DNA of 42,846 nucleotides from Akkermansia muciniphila. GTDB taxonomy: Bacteria; Verrucomicrobiota; Verrucomicrobiia; Limisphaerales; BJHT01. The stretch is taken from contig CAMAUZ010000069.1 in the NCBI GenBank assembly GCA_945861535.1, forward strand, positions 1-42,846, given 5' to 3'. How positions within the stretch are numbered: the first letter of the stretch is position 1; every line of letters starts with the position of its first letter. This document shows positions 1 through 9,649 of this stretch, in pieces. The translations under genes were made by a program, and so were the position numbers. The notes under the pieces are model-generated. The model did not search any database. It had not been told where the DNA came from and saw only the letters and a program-made list of their open reading frames with translations.

Positions 1-87
1 CTGCGAGGCGGTGGGCCGATTGACGAGCCGTCGCAGCTCGGATCGCTGTTCGGGGGTGAGGGACAGGGTTTGAATGGGTCGAGCCAT
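1..87 (-). CDS. IS630-family transposase, N-terminal fragment (cut by window edge)
   Basis: Read on the minus strand from the ATG at 85-87, the frame stays open to base 1 and encodes 29 residues beginning MARPIQTLSLTPEQ, with SELRRLVNRPTASQ following. This is the usual opening of IS630/Tc1-mariner-type transposases, ahead of a helix-turn-helix that binds the element ends. The rest, including any DDE catalytic core, lies outside the window, so intactness is unknown. Bases 88-160 should contain the element's right end and a TA target dinucleotide, but the terminal repeat cannot be defined without the other end. The call rests on a short stretch only. Confidence 0.66.
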   Translation of the reverse strand, partial: MARPIQTLSLTPEQRSELRRLVNRPTASQ

Positions 88-245
88 GCCGTGAGTTTAT
101 CGCCAAAACCTGTTATGTATAGTCAATTCGGAGACACTACACTAGCCCGTCAGAAATCAAATTCACAAACCCGCCGGAATCCCCAACGCACCGTTGACCT
201 CTCCACGTCGCCACGGCATGGTTTGCTACGATGCCAACTTAAAAT

Positions 246-1124
246 ATGCACTCTCAAGCCGCCATCGTCTATCGCCGTGAGTCAGCCACTCCGGGCTTCA
301 CCCTCATCGAACTGCTGGTCGTCATCGCGATCATTGGCATCTTGGCCGGGCTGCTCCTGCCGGCCTTGGGGCAGGCCAAGCTGAAGGCGTCGATGATGAA
401 GTGTACCAACAATCTCAAACAGCTCGGGCTGGCGTGGACGGTGTATAATTCGGATTTTGCCGGCCGGTTTCCCTTCGTGAGCTGCGGCACCGCGACGGAT
501 GCCAGCGGCAAATATCTGGCGTGGATCGGGGATCCATGGATGTCGATTCCGGGCACCACGGACGCCAATTACAACACCGCCTACCTGACCAACGGACAGA
601 TGGCGCGCTACTTTGAATCGGATGTGCGCATGTTCCGCTGCCCGGCAGACAAGACTCGCGATGTGGGAACCGGTGCGCCGAGAATGCGCAGCATCTCGAT
701 GAATTGCCGCATCGGGTGCGGCTCCGGTCATAATTCCGGCGGGCACACCTGGCAAGCCACGGGACAAGGGCTGCCCCACTTCGTTACCGAATCCGAACTC
801 GACAAGCCGTGGGAACGCTTCGTCTTCATTGACGAAAATCCCGACAAGCCACGGAATGGCACCGACTTCTTCCCGACGATCAACGACGCCCTGTTCGGCC
901 ATGTGCAGCAACGATGGTTGTCGGGCGCCCAACTCAACGACATTCCCTCCTCGGCACACGGCAACGCCTGTGGCATCGCCTTCGCCGACGGCCATTCTGA
1001 GAACCACAAGTGGCAGAGCGAGGCGGTGAACGGCGTCAACGTCAGCACCTCGCTCAATGCCGCCGAAGACTACCGATATTTGTCCTATATCTCGAGCATC
1101 GTGAGCGACCCAAACAATCCGTGA
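246..1124 (+). CDS. prepilin-like protein with H-X9-DG motif
   Basis: This 292-residue protein has a type IV pilin/type II secretion pseudopilin N terminus. A short leader (residues 1-16) ends in Gly before FTLIELLVV, the site cut and methylated by prepilin peptidase, and a hydrophobic helix follows to about residue 38. The rest is a soluble globular part. Near the C terminus [18 protein letters not shown] fits the H-X9-DG pattern of the prepilin-associated family abundant in Planctomycetota and Verrucomicrobiota. Members occur in many copies per genome and are usually not clustered with a secretion machine, as here. Substrate and partner are unknown. The ATG at 246 leaves a normal leader length. 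The next gene is a pilin-like lipoprotein 44 bases downstream. Confidence 0.9.
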   Translation: MHSQAAIVYRRESATPGFTLIELLVVIAIIGILAGLLLPALGQAKLKASMMKCTNNLKQLGLAWTVYNSDFAGRFPFVSCGTATDASGKYLAWIGDPWMSIPGTTDANYNTAYLTNGQMARYFESDVRMFRCPADKTRDVGTGAPRMRSISMNCRIGCGSGHNSGGHTWQATGQGLPHFVTESELDKPWERFVFIDENPDKPRNGTDFFPTINDALFGHVQQRWLSGAQLNDIPSSAHGNACGIAFADGHSENHKWQSEAVNGVNVSTSLNAAEDYRYLSYISSIVSDPNNP

Positions 1125-1168
1125 AAACGACGCCCTCCCCGATGCGTCGTGACCGTGAACTGATCGCA

Positions 1169-1570
1169 ATGAAGCCTCTGTTTTGTCTCGCCTGTTGCGG
1201 AGTGTTGCTGGCCGCAAGTTGCGGCAAGGAGCCGGAACCGGCCCCGAAAACCACCACCACGCCAGCTCCCGAATCGACTCCACAGGCGGAGGCTCCAAGT
1301 TCAGCTCCCGCACGGGCGCCCGTCGCGCCGCAGCAACCGTCCGGCGGGGTGGCAGCGGAGAACGTCAGCGCCGAACATTTCGGGCAGTTGTCCCAAGCCC
1401 TGCTAACGTTTCGACGCGACAAGAACCGGGCGCCGAAGGACTGGCAGGAGTTGATCACCACGGGATACCTCAAGCAGATGCCCAGACCTCCCGCGGGAAG
1501 GCGTTACATTTTCGACCCGTTCAGCCTCGATGTCCGCATGGCGGTTTCGCAGTCGGAGTTGTTGAACTGA
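1169..1570 (+). CDS. lipoprotein with pilin-like tail
   Basis: A 133-residue protein beginning MKPLFCLACCGVLLAASCGK. The lipobox LAASC places the lipidated Cys at about residue 18. Residues 20-60 are a Pro/Ala/Thr-rich spacer. The C-terminal 70 residues (ALLTFRRDKNRAPKDWQELI, then a GYLKQMPRPPAG segment) resemble the short globular region of small pseudopilins, where a helix is followed by 'ELVxxGYLxxxP'. An in-frame ATG at 1142 would add nine residues (MRRDRELIA), but 1169 gives a cleaner signal peptide. The gene lies 44 bases after the prepilin-like gene and is probably co-transcribed. The pilin resemblance is read by eye; no function is assigned. Confidence 0.75.
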   Translation: MKPLFCLACCGVLLAASCGKEPEPAPKTTTTPAPESTPQAEAPSSAPARAPVAPQQPSGGVAAENVSAEHFGQLSQALLTFRRDKNRAPKDWQELITTGYLKQMPRPPAGRRYIFDPFSLDVRMAVSQSELLN

Positions 1571-1735
1571 TCCGCCGCCCCACTGCGCCGGAAAGGCGCG
1601 ACCCGCCGATACAGTGGATCCGAGCCTTTCTAAACCGCCCGCCCCAACTTCCCCGTCGTCACCACCGCTCCCCGCCACCTCCGGCCCATTTCGTGTTCCG
1701 CTTGTGGCGGAAAAATTTCTCACCAAACCGGTCCC

Positions 1736-2881
1736 ATGCCCACACTTGAAATCCGCGCCCACCACCACGCCACCCGCGCTCCCGTGACCGTGCGCTGCGA
1801 GCACGGCCTCATCACCGCCGTCGATCCCGCCGACGCCGTCAGCTCACCCGACTCCGTCTGGATCGCTCCCGCGCTCTGGGATCTCCAGATGAATGGCTAC
1901 GCCGGCATTGATTTCCAGCGCGCCGGGCAAACCACCGCGAGCCTCCTTACCGCCACGCGCGCGCTGCGCGCCGCCGGTTGCACCCGCTATCTGCTCACGC
2001 TGATCACCAATGAATGGTCCGCGCTCACCACGCAGCTCCGCGAAATCAAAGCCATCCGCGACGCCTCGCCCGAACTGCGCGCCGCCATCGTCGGCTGGCA
2101 CATTGAAGGCCCGTTCATGTCGAACCAGCCCGGCTTCGTCGGCGCGCACAATCCCGCGTGGATGCGCGATCCCACGCCCGCGGCGATTCACGAACTCCGC
2201 GCCCTCACCGGCTCCGATCCGCTCCTCCTCACCGTCGCCCCCGAGCGCGAAGGTGTCATCGACGCCATCGCGCTCGCCGTTTCGCTCGGAATAAAAATCA
2301 GCCTCGGCCACACCAACGCCAGCGCGGAAATCCTCGCCGCCGCCGTGCGCGTCGGGGCGACCGCCTTCACCCATCTCGGCAACGGCTGCCCCAAGGACCT
2401 CGACCGCCACGACAACATCCTTTGGCGCGTCTTCGACACGCCCGGCCTCACCGTCGGCGTCATTCCCGACCGCATTCACGTTTCGCCGCTGCTCTTCCGC
2501 CTCATCCACCGCGTCCTGCCGCCCGAGTCGATCTATTACACCACCGACGCGATGTCAGCCGCCGGCGCGCCGCCCGGACGCTACACCATCGGCGAACTCC
2601 AACTCGAAGTCGGCGCCGATCAAATCGTGCGCCTCCCCGGCAAGACCAACTTCGCCGGCTCCGCCCTGCGCCCGCACGAGGGCATCTTCCGCGCCGCGCA
2701 AATGCTCCGCCGCCCATGGCAGGAAATCTGGGATCACGGCGCACGCATCCCCGCGCAATTCATGGGCTTCGCTCCCCGCCTCGCCCCCGGCCAGCCCGCC
2801 GATTTCTGCATCTTGCGCTTCAAGCCCGGCGACGATCTGCCCGATATGCAGACATACGCCAACGGCGAATCCCTCGCCTGA
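1736..2881 (+). CDS. nagA: N-acetylglucosamine-6-phosphate deacetylase-like amidohydrolase
   Basis: A 381-residue metal-dependent amidohydrolase of the NagA type, which removes acetate from GlcNAc-6-phosphate during amino-sugar or cell-wall recycling in the cytoplasm. Visible landmarks in order: the early-barrel motif ALWDLQMNGYAGIDF, HIEGPF (metal-binding Glu, about residue 125), SLGHTNA (metal-binding His), THLGNG (second His, where classical NagA has THLFNAM), and TDAMSAAG (catalytic Asp, about residue 270). Length is normal. The LGNG variant leaves some doubt about the exact substrate. No nagB, transporter or regulator is adjacent. The MoxR gene begins 43 bases downstream. Confidence 0.85.
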   Translation: MPTLEIRAHHHATRAPVTVRCEHGLITAVDPADAVSSPDSVWIAPALWDLQMNGYAGIDFQRAGQTTASLLTATRALRAAGCTRYLLTLITNEWSALTTQLREIKAIRDASPELRAAIVGWHIEGPFMSNQPGFVGAHNPAWMRDPTPAAIHELRALTGSDPLLLTVAPEREGVIDAIALAVSLGIKISLGHTNASAEILAAAVRVGATAFTHLGNGCPKDLDRHDNILWRVFDTPGLTVGVIPDRIHVSPLLFRLIHRVLPPESIYYTTDAMSAAGAPPGRYTIGELQLEVGADQIVRLPGKTNFAGSALRPHEGIFRAAQMLRRPWQEIWDHGARIPAQFMGFAPRLAPGQPADFCILRFKPGDDLPDMQTYANGESLA

Positions 2882-2924
2882 CGCTGGACTTTGCCCGGCC
2901 GTTGCCGCTCCAATCGACACACCA

Positions 2925-3875
2925 ATGACTCACACCGACTTGGGCGCGGCGCACGGCGTCTTCCAGAAAATCCAGACCAACATCGAACTGGTGATGCACG
3001 GCCAGGCCGCGGCCATCCGCAATCTCCTCACCGCCTTCGCCAGCGGCGGCCACGTCCTCCTCGAAGATTATCCCGGCACCGGCAAGACCACCCTCGCCAA
3101 GGCCCTCGCCCGCTCAATCAACGCCGACTTCAAGCGCGCGCAATTCACTCCCGACCTGCTGCCCTCCGACATCCTCGGCGTCTCCATTTTCAATCAGAAA
3201 AATCAGACCTTCGATTTTCACCAGGGCCCGATTTTCACCAACATCCTTCTCGCCGACGAAATCAACCGCGCCTCGCCCCGCACCCAGTCCGCACTGCTCG
3301 AAGCCATGGGCGAAGGCCAGGTCAGCGTCGAGGGCGAACGCCGCCCGCTCGACGCGCTCTTCTTTGTCATCGCCACGCAAAACCCCGTCGAGTTCCGCGG
3401 GACCTATCCGCTGCCCGAGGCGCAAATGGACCGCTTCGCCCTCGTCTTCAACCTCGGCTACGTCTCCGCCCAAGCCGAAGTCTCGATCCTCTCTGCGCAG
3501 GTGAAACAACATCCCATCGACGCCCTCAAACCCTGCGTCTCCATCGACGACGTTCACCGCCTCAAACGCGCCGTCGCCGAAATCCGCATCAGCGACGAAC
3601 TCAAGCGCTACATCGTCAACCTCGTCGCCGCCACGCGCACCGCCACCGGCGTTCAACTCGGCGCCAGCCCGCGCGCCTCGCTCGCGCTGATGAAAACCTC
3701 CCAAGCCCTCGCGCTGTTCGCCAAACAGGAATTCGTCACCCCCGAGCACATCCAGCAGATGAGCGTCCCCGTCATCGCCCATCGCATGGTCATGGAACCG
3801 CAGGCCCGCTTCTCCGGCCTCACCGCCCGCAGCGTTGTTGAAGAAATCCTGAAGAAAACCGCCGTCCCCGCCTGA
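2925..3875 (+). CDS. MoxR-family AAA+ ATPase
   Basis: A 316-residue AAA+ ATPase. Walker A reads DYPGTGKTTLAKA at about residues 48-60, Walker B LLADEINRASPRTQSALLEA at about 107-126, sensor 1 ATQNP at about 150, and the MoxR signature YPLPEAQMDRF follows. The small C-terminal lid (GASPRASLALMKTSQALAL) is complete. MoxR proteins act as chaperone-like ATPases that assemble or activate partner proteins, commonly encoded beside DUF58 and transglutaminase genes exactly as here. The client is unknown. The start is the first ATG of the conserved frame, with no clear ribosome-binding site. A repeat-rich 142-base gap separates it from the DUF58 gene. Confidence 0.93.
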   Translation: MTHTDLGAAHGVFQKIQTNIELVMHGQAAAIRNLLTAFASGGHVLLEDYPGTGKTTLAKALARSINADFKRAQFTPDLLPSDILGVSIFNQKNQTFDFHQGPIFTNILLADEINRASPRTQSALLEAMGEGQVSVEGERRPLDALFFVIATQNPVEFRGTYPLPEAQMDRFALVFNLGYVSAQAEVSILSAQVKQHPIDALKPCVSIDDVHRLKRAVAEIRISDELKRYIVNLVAATRTATGVQLGASPRASLALMKTSQALALFAKQEFVTPEHIQQMSVPVIAHRMVMEPQARFSGLTARSVVEEILKKTAVPA

Positions 3876-3891
3876 ACCCGAAACCGAATGA

Positions 3892-3998
3892 GTTAAAGAG
3901 TTGAAGGGTTAAAGGGTTGCAGAGTTGAAAAGGTAAAACCGTGAAAGAACGCCGCGCGTGTCCGCCTGCTCAACCGCTCAGCCCTTCAACTCTTTAAC
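3892..3998. repeat. low-complexity repeat with perfect 17-bp inverted arms
   Basis: The left half (3892-3935) is built from near-copies of GTTAAAG and GTTGAAG. GTTAAAGAGTTGAAGGG at 3892-3908 is repeated in exact inverse at 3982-3998, so the transcript could fold into a hairpin with a 73-base loop. It lies between the moxR and DUF58 genes. There is no U-run, so it is not an obvious terminator. Confidence 0.8.
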
Positions 3999-4017
3999 GC
4001 TTCAACCATTCCCACCG

Positions 4018-5394
4018 ATGACCTCGACCAATCGCATCGGCACCCCGTTCCAGCGCTACCTCTACGCCAACTACCGGGGCTTCTACACGTTCAAGACCGC
4101 CTTCCAAAACCGCTTCACCCGCGCCGGCTTCCTCGTCATCGCCGGACTCATCGCCACCGGCACCATCGGTCTCGACACCAACCTCGTCGTCACCTACCAG
4201 GCCTTCGCCTTCCTCGTCTGCCTGCTGGTCACGGCGATGATTTCGAGCCGCCTCGCCCTCCCGCAGGTGACCGTCCGCCGCGAACTCCCGCGCTACGCCA
4301 CCGTCGGCGCGCCCCTGCGCTACACCGTCCACGTCACCAACCTCCGCCCCCGCCTGCAGCCCGGCCTCACCTTCATTGAACAGCCCGCCGACCCGCGCCC
4401 CAGTCTCCACGAATTCTGCACCACCAAGGAACCCGGCGAAGAAAAACGCAACTGGCTCGACCGCCGCTACGTGTATTACCGATGGACCTGGCTCATCGGC
4501 CTCAACCAGCACGCCATCCCCCGCGAGCAACCCCTCCCCGTGCTGCCCCCGAATGGCGAAGTGGAATTCGCCACCGAACTCGTCCCGCTGCGCCGCGGCA
4601 CGCTGCGCCTGCTCGGCCTCACGATCAATTGCCCCGACGCCTTCGGACTCTACCGCTCCTTCGTCCGCGTGCCCGCGCCGGAACGCGTCCTCGTCCTCCC
4701 GCGCCGCTACGCCCTGCCCGCCGTCGCCCTCCCCGGCTCGCTCAAATACCAGCAGGGCGGCGTCGCCCTCGCCTCCTCCGTCGGCGAATCCGAAGAGTTC
4801 ATCTCCCTGCGCGACTACCGCCCCGGCGACCCGCGCCGCCACATCCATTGGAAAAGCTGGGCCAAAACCGGCAAGCCCATCGTGAAGGAATTTCAGGATG
4901 AATTCTTCGTCCGCCACGCCCTCGTCCTCGATACCTTCAGCGATGATCCCTACAGCGATCTCTTCGAGGAAGCCGTCTCCGTCGCGGCCTCCTTCGCCTG
5001 CAATCTGCAAACGCAGGACTCGCTTCTCGACCTCATGTTTGTTGGTTCCGAAGCCTACTGCTTCACCTCCGGCCGCGGCCTCGCGCACGCCGAGCAAATG
5101 CTCGAAGTCCTCGCCGCCGTCCGCGTGACCAACGACACCAATTTCGCCGCGCTTCCCCGCGCCGTCCTCGACCGCATCAGCGGCGTCAGCGGCTGCGTCC
5201 TCGTCCTCCTCGCATGGGACGAGCGTCGCCAGGCCTTCGTCAAGCGCCTCCACCAACTCGCCATCCCCCTGCGCGTCTTCGTCATCGTCCCCGACAATCA
5301 GCCGCCGCTCGACCCCGGCCCTCTCCGCGACCAACCGCAAAACCTCGTCTCCCTCCCGCTCACCCGCGTCGCCCAAACCCTCGCCGCGTTGTGA
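4018..5394 (+). CDS. DUF58 domain protein, membrane-anchored
   Basis: A 458-residue protein. Two hydrophobic helices at about residues 35-80 anchor it in the inner membrane. A middle domain follows, then the DUF58 core: VGESEEFISLRDYRPGDPRR and HIHWKSWAKTGKPIVKEF at about 255-295, the family signature, within a von Willebrand-A-like fold at the C terminus. DUF58 proteins work with MoxR ATPases, whose gene lies just upstream. ATG 4018 is preferred over the in-frame GTG at 3958 because the extra 20 residues would be encoded by the neighbouring low-complexity repeat. Role in the cell envelope is inferred from the neighbourhood. Confidence 0.9.
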   Translation: MTSTNRIGTPFQRYLYANYRGFYTFKTAFQNRFTRAGFLVIAGLIATGTIGLDTNLVVTYQAFAFLVCLLVTAMISSRLALPQVTVRRELPRYATVGAPLRYTVHVTNLRPRLQPGLTFIEQPADPRPSLHEFCTTKEPGEEKRNWLDRRYVYYRWTWLIGLNQHAIPREQPLPVLPPNGEVEFATELVPLRRGTLRLLGLTINCPDAFGLYRSFVRVPAPERVLVLPRRYALPAVALPGSLKYQQGGVALASSVGESEEFISLRDYRPGDPRRHIHWKSWAKTGKPIVKEFQDEFFVRHALVLDTFSDDPYSDLFEEAVSVAASFACNLQTQDSLLDLMFVGSEAYCFTSGRGLAHAEQMLEVLAAVRVTNDTNFAALPRAVLDRISGVSGCVLVLLAWDERRQAFVKRLHQLAIPLRVFVIVPDNQPPLDPGPLRDQPQNLVSLPLTRVAQTLAAL

Positions 5395-5434
5395 AACCGA
5401 ACACTCCACCGCACCCCGCATTGCGAAACCCGAT

Positions 5435-5581
5435 GGGGAGCGCACGCGGCCCGCGTGCCGGATTGGGCGGCCCGCCCAATCCGCCGTTCCCCAGTCTGCC
5501 TTTCCGGCCGCCCGAGAATGTTTGTGGTACGAAGTTTTCGGCGGGCCGCCGAAAACGGCACGCCAGCGGCGTGCGCTCCCC
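5435..5581. repeat. hairpin-array repeat, 13-bp perfect terminal inverted arms
   Basis: GGGGAGCGCACGC at 5435-5447 is matched in exact inverse at 5569-5581. Inside are perfect hairpins with a single-base centre: 5442-5458 (stem GCACGCGG), 5461-5481 (stem GATTGGGCGG) and 5534-5556 (stem GTTTTCGGCGG). All end in the same GG/CC step next to the centre although the outer stems differ. It fills most of the 268-base gap between the DUF58 and transglutaminase genes. Confidence 0.85.
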
Positions 5582-5662
5582 GCGGCGTCGCGCCTCGTCC
5601 GAATTCGCCCCCATAATTTGGACTGAGCGCACGCCGAGCATCGCCGTCCACTCGGTTCCCCT

Positions 5663-7891
5663 ATGAACCTCCCCCCGCTGCTCACCGGCCTCGCGCTGCT
5701 CTTCTGGGGCCACCAGACGGGCATCTGGTACCCCGCGCTGGTGCTCGCCGTCGTGCTCGAATCCGCCCGCGTCGTGCGCTGGCGGCTCGACCTGAGCGAT
5801 ACCGACTACAGCCGCTTCTGGGACCTGTGTAACATCCTCTTCGCCGCCGCCGCCTTCTACTGCTTCATCAATCGCGAGGGTAACAACACCCTCATGAACT
5901 TTTTCCAAACCACCGCCTTCAGCCCACCCACCGACGCCCCCGCCGCCCAGGTCTTCTTCATCTTTTTCCAATGGTGGCCGCTGATCTTTTTTCCCATGGC
6001 CGTCGCCCAGGCCTACGGACTGCGCGACCAGATTCCCGCCAGTGTGTTCGTCTGGCTCCTGCGCGGACGCACACCCGCCGCCGCCCCCGGCGCGCCCGCT
6101 GCCCCGCCCGAACTCGCCGTCAACGTCGGCTACCTCTACCTCGGCATCTGCCTCCTCGCCGCCGGCGTCGCCAACCGCCGCGACCCGTGGTTTTACACCG
6201 GCTTCTGCCTCATCACCGGCCTCGCCCTCTGGGCCACCCAACCGCGCCGCGTCAAAACCGTCCTCTGGTTTGTCCTCCTCCTCCTCGTCGCCAAACTCGG
6301 CTACTGGGGCCACGTCGGCCTCAACACCTCCCAGGCCGCCATCGAAAACGCCGTCTCCACCTGGGTTTCCCGCTACGCCGGCCGCACCCTCGATTCCTCT
6401 GAATCCCACACCTCCATCGGCCGCTTCGGCCGCCTCAAACTTTCCAACCGCATCATCATGACCGTCGAAGGCGACGGTCCCCTGCCCTCCCTCCTGCGCG
6501 ACTCCAGCTACACCACCTTCAAGACCCCCACCTGGACCGTCACCAATCGCACCTTCACCGCCATCACCCAAGACATCGACATCGCCACCTGGAACCTCCT
6601 CCCCTTCAAAGCCCCCAACCCCGCCCTCACCCTCACCGGTCTCCTCACCTTTGCCACCGAGACCCCGCTGCCATTGCGCGCGCACGACAGCACCGTGACC
6701 CTCACGAACCTCCTCTCCCTCGCGACCGGTAAAATCTCAACGCACCAACTCCCGACCAACATCGTCACCCTCGCCAGCTTCTTCTCCCGCCTCGGCGGAC
6801 TCCTGCCCATCCCCCACGGGGCCGTGCAAATCGAAAACCTCCCCGACGCCAACCTCACCACCAACCGCTACGGAGCCGTCCGCTCCGCCAGCGGCACCGA
6901 CTTCTTCCGTTGCCGCGTCCACTACGGCAAAGGCCGCACCATCGACTCGCCCCCCGAAGACGCCGACCGGGTGGTTCCCGAGTTCGAGCGCAAGGCCATC
7001 ACCAACGTGGTCGAACAGCTCCGCCTCCACGGCCTGACCGAACTGCAAACAGTCAACGCCATCACCGCCCTCTTCTCCCGCGATTACAGCTACACACTCT
7101 ACCAATCCAAGGCCAACTGGCGTCGCCCCGCCCCCGCGCCGAACCGCACGCCGCTCGCCGTCTTCCTCGAAGAAACCCGCGCCGGCCACTGCGAACACTT
7201 CGCCACCGCCACCGTCCTCCTCCTCCGCCAGGCCGGCATCCCCGCCCGCTACACCACCGGCTTCTCCGTGCAGGAACCAGAGCGCAGCCAACCCGGTCGC
7301 TTCATTGTGCGCGAAAGCCACGCCCACGCCTGGTGCCTCTACTACTCCTACGCCGACCGCGCCTGGCACGAACTCGACACCACCCCCGACAACTGGATCG
7401 ATGCCGAGCGAAACAACGCCTCCACCCTCACGCCCCTCAACGACTTCTTCACCCGCGCCTGGTTCCGCTTCAACCGCTGGCGGCACTCCGACACCAAGAG
7501 TAACTGGCAAACCTACGCCCTCTGGATCGCCGCCGGCCTCACCGCCATCCTCCTCTTCCGCGTCCTCCGCAACAAACGCCGCGCCCGCCGCCCCGACGAC
7601 ACCACCGCCGCCGACGAACACCTCCTCTGGCCCGGCGCCGACTCCGACTTCTACCGCATCGAACAACACCTCCTCGCCCTCGGCCTCGCCCGTTCCCCCG
7701 GCGAAACCCCCGCCACCTGGCTCCACCGCATAGCCAAAACCCCCGCCCTCGCCTACACCCAGCTCCAGCCCATCCTCGAACTCCACTACCGCTACCGCTT
7801 CGACCCCCGCGGCCTTAGCCCCGCCGAACGCGCTCAGTTACGCCGCGCGGTCCAAGCCTATCTCGAGAGACAGGTGGAAGTTAGTAATTAG
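5663..7891 (+). CDS. membrane transglutaminase-like protein (TgpA/DUF3488 type)
   Basis: A 742-residue inner-membrane protein. About six hydrophobic segments occupy residues 1-220, a long periplasmic part follows, one more helix lies near residue 620, and a cytoplasmic tail resembling DUF4129 ends the protein. The transglutaminase core has all three catalytic residues: Cys510 in AGHCEHFATA, His555 in SHAHAW and Asp572 in HELDTTP. The family uses this triad for peptide-bond chemistry, but the substrate of these bacterial forms is mostly unknown. MoxR, DUF58 and this protein form a well-known neighbourhood thought to act together at the envelope. The gap from the DUF58 gene holds a repeat, so co-transcription is likely but not proved. 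Confidence 0.9.
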   Translation: MNLPPLLTGLALLFWGHQTGIWYPALVLAVVLESARVVRWRLDLSDTDYSRFWDLCNILFAAAAFYCFINREGNNTLMNFFQTTAFSPPTDAPAAQVFFIFFQWWPLIFFPMAVAQAYGLRDQIPASVFVWLLRGRTPAAAPGAPAAPPELAVNVGYLYLGICLLAAGVANRRDPWFYTGFCLITGLALWATQPRRVKTVLWFVLLLLVAKLGYWGHVGLNTSQAAIENAVSTWVSRYAGRTLDSSESHTSIGRFGRLKLSNRIIMTVEGDGPLPSLLRDSSYTTFKTPTWTVTNRTFTAITQDIDIATWNLLPFKAPNPALTLTGLLTFATETPLPLRAHDSTVTLTNLLSLATGKISTHQLPTNIVTLASFFSRLGGLLPIPHGAVQIENLPDANLTTNRYGAVRSASGTDFFRCRVHYGKGRTIDSPPEDADRVVPEFERKAITNVVEQLRLHGLTELQTVNAITALFSRDYSYTLYQSKANWRRPAPAPNRTPLAVFLEETRAGHCEHFATATVLLLRQAGIPARYTTGFSVQEPERSQPGRFIVRESHAHAWCLYYSYADRAWHELDTTPDNWIDAERNNASTLTPLNDFFTRAWFRFNRWRHSDTKSNWQTYALWIAAGLTAILLFRVLRNKRRARRPDDTTAADEHLLWPGADSDFYRIEQHLLALGLARSPGETPATWLHRIAKTPALAYTQLQPILELHYRYRFDPRGLSPAERAQLRRAVQAYLERQVEVSN

Positions 7892-8122
7892 TCAGAAAAC
7901 GACGGTCTAAAGCCACCGCTAGGAACCGTGGATTTCAAAGAGCGGGCCTTAACCCATCGACCAAAGCAACGAAGACCATTTTTATCCATGTCAATCCGGT
8001 CAATCCGGTCAATCCGTAGTTTCTAAATCTCAACTGCCTCCTCCCGAATTACTGATTAGCAACTAACCACCCCTCCCCTCCAAACCCTCCCCACTAATTA
8101 CTAATCACTATTTACTAATTAC
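7881..8122. repeat. AT-rich inverted repeat and 9-bp tandem repeat
   Basis: TTAGTAATTAGT at 7881-7892, overlapping the stop of the transglutaminase gene, recurs in exact inverse at 8093-8104, with a further partial copy at 8111-8122. Between them TCAATCCGG is repeated three times at 7991-8017 (last base changed). The region separates two convergent genes and could end transcription from both sides, but no classic terminator is seen. Confidence 0.7.
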
Positions 8123-8153
8123 TTTTTACCGCCAAATCCCTACCCGTCACCCG

Positions 8154-9581
8154 TCACGCCAGCACCCCCCTCACCACCCTCCCCTCCACATCCGTCAGCC
8201 GATAATCCCTTCCCTGAAACCGGAAGGTCATCCGCTCGTGATCGACGCCGAGGCAATGGAGCAACGTCGCGTTCAAGTCATGGATATGCACCGGATCGCG
8301 CACCACGTTGTAGCCGAAATCATCCGTCTCCCCATGCACCACGCCGCCCTTGATCCCCCCGCCGGCCAACCACATCGAAAAGCACCGCCCATGATGATCC
8401 CGTCCGTAGTCACTCTTCACCCCGCCCTGCCCATACACCGTCCGCCCAAACTCCCCGCCCCACACCACCAACGTCTCTTCGAGCATCCCCCGCTGCTTCA
8501 AATCCATGAGCAACGCCGCCTGCGCCTGATCCACATCGCGACACTGCTTCGGCAGATTCGTCACCAACCCACCATGCAAATCCCACCCGCGATGATACAA
8601 CTGCACACACCTTACCCCGCGCTCCACCAACCGCCGCGCCAACAGACAATTCGCCGCAAACGTCCCCGGCTTCCGCGCCTCTGCCCCATACATCTCAAAC
8701 ACCGAATCCGGCTCTGACGCCACATCCGTCAACTCCGGCACACTCGCCTGCATCCGAAACGCCAGTTCATACTGCGCGATCCGCGTCGCTATCTCCGGGT
8801 CCTGCACCTGCTCCCGCTGGAACTCATTCAACGTCGCCAACCCATCCAGCATCTTCCGCCGCAACCCCCGATCCATCCCCGGCGGGTCCGATAGATACAA
8901 CACCGGGTCCGCCCCGCTCCGCAGCTTCACCCCCTGATGACTCGACGGCAGAAAACCCGCGCCCCACAACCTGTCCAGCAACCCCTGATTCGCATCCTTC
9001 CCGCTCCCATGCGAAATCATCACCACAAACGCCGGCAAATCCTTCGCCTCACTCCCCAGCCCATACGCCAGCCACGCGCCCAATGACGGCCGCCCCGGCT
9101 GCTGGGCACCCGTCTGAATGTAAGTGATCGCCGGATCGTGATTGATCGCCTCCGTGTGCATCGACCTTACAATGCACACTTCATCCACCACCCGCGCCGT
9201 GTGCGGCAGCAACTCACCCACCCACGCCCCGCTGCGCCCGTGCTGCGCGAAACCAAACTTCGACGCCACCACCGGAAACGCCTTCTGCCCCGACGTCATC
9301 CCCGTCAACCGCTGCCCCCGCCGCACCGAATCCGGCAACTCCGTCCCCTGCAACGCCCGCAACCCCGGCTTGTAATCCAATAGCTCCAAATGCGACGGCC
9401 CGCCCGACTGAAACAAATAAATCACCCGCTTCGCCTTCGGTGCAAAATGAGTCACCGCCCCGCCTCCCGCCGCGAAACCATCCGTCCCCAACAACCCCGC
9501 CAACGCCGCCGTCCCCACCGCCGAGCGCCCGAGAAACGCCCGCCGCGTCAGTTGCGAAACCAATTCCTGTCGTGAGTTCAT
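8154..9581 (-). CDS. DUF1501 domain protein, Tat-exported
   Basis: A 475-residue protein of the DUF1501 family, distantly related to alkaline phosphatase/sulfatase folds. The N terminus has a twin-arginine signal ([20 protein letters not shown]). Core landmarks are [43 protein letters not shown] and [20 protein letters not shown]. These proteins are abundant and secreted in Planctomycetota and Verrucomicrobiota, and are normally encoded directly after a DUF1549/DUF1553 cytochrome-like partner. No such partner is present on either side here. Function is unproven. The reading frame is complete and of normal length. Confidence 0.92.
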   Translation of the reverse strand: MNSRQELVSQLTRRAFLGRSAVGTAALAGLLGTDGFAAGGGAVTHFAPKAKRVIYLFQSGGPSHLELLDYKPGLRALQGTELPDSVRRGQRLTGMTSGQKAFPVVASKFGFAQHGRSGAWVGELLPHTARVVDEVCIVRSMHTEAINHDPAITYIQTGAQQPGRPSLGAWLAYGLGSEAKDLPAFVVMISHGSGKDANQGLLDRLWGAGFLPSSHQGVKLRSGADPVLYLSDPPGMDRGLRRKMLDGLATLNEFQREQVQDPEIATRIAQYELAFRMQASVPELTDVASEPDSVFEMYGAEARKPGTFAANCLLARRLVERGVRCVQLYHRGWDLHGGLVTNLPKQCRDVDQAQAALLMDLKQRGMLEETLVVWGGEFGRTVYGQGGVKSDYGRDHHGRCFSMWLAGGGIKGGVVHGETDDFGYNVVRDPVHIHDLNATLLHCLGVDHERMTFRFQGRDYRLTDVEGRVVRGVLA

Positions 9582-9649
9582 GCTTGTCGATCAATCTCCG
9601 TCAACCCCTCGCTCCCAAGCCAGTCCCAAATTTGCAGCCATTCGCTCTC

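Noticed and set aside
7991..8017. A CRISPR-like array (three copies of a 9-base word); also the two 75-base copies at 27575-27768.
   Set aside because: The first has no spacers, and the second has only two copies with a 45-base non-unique gap. No cas gene is present.
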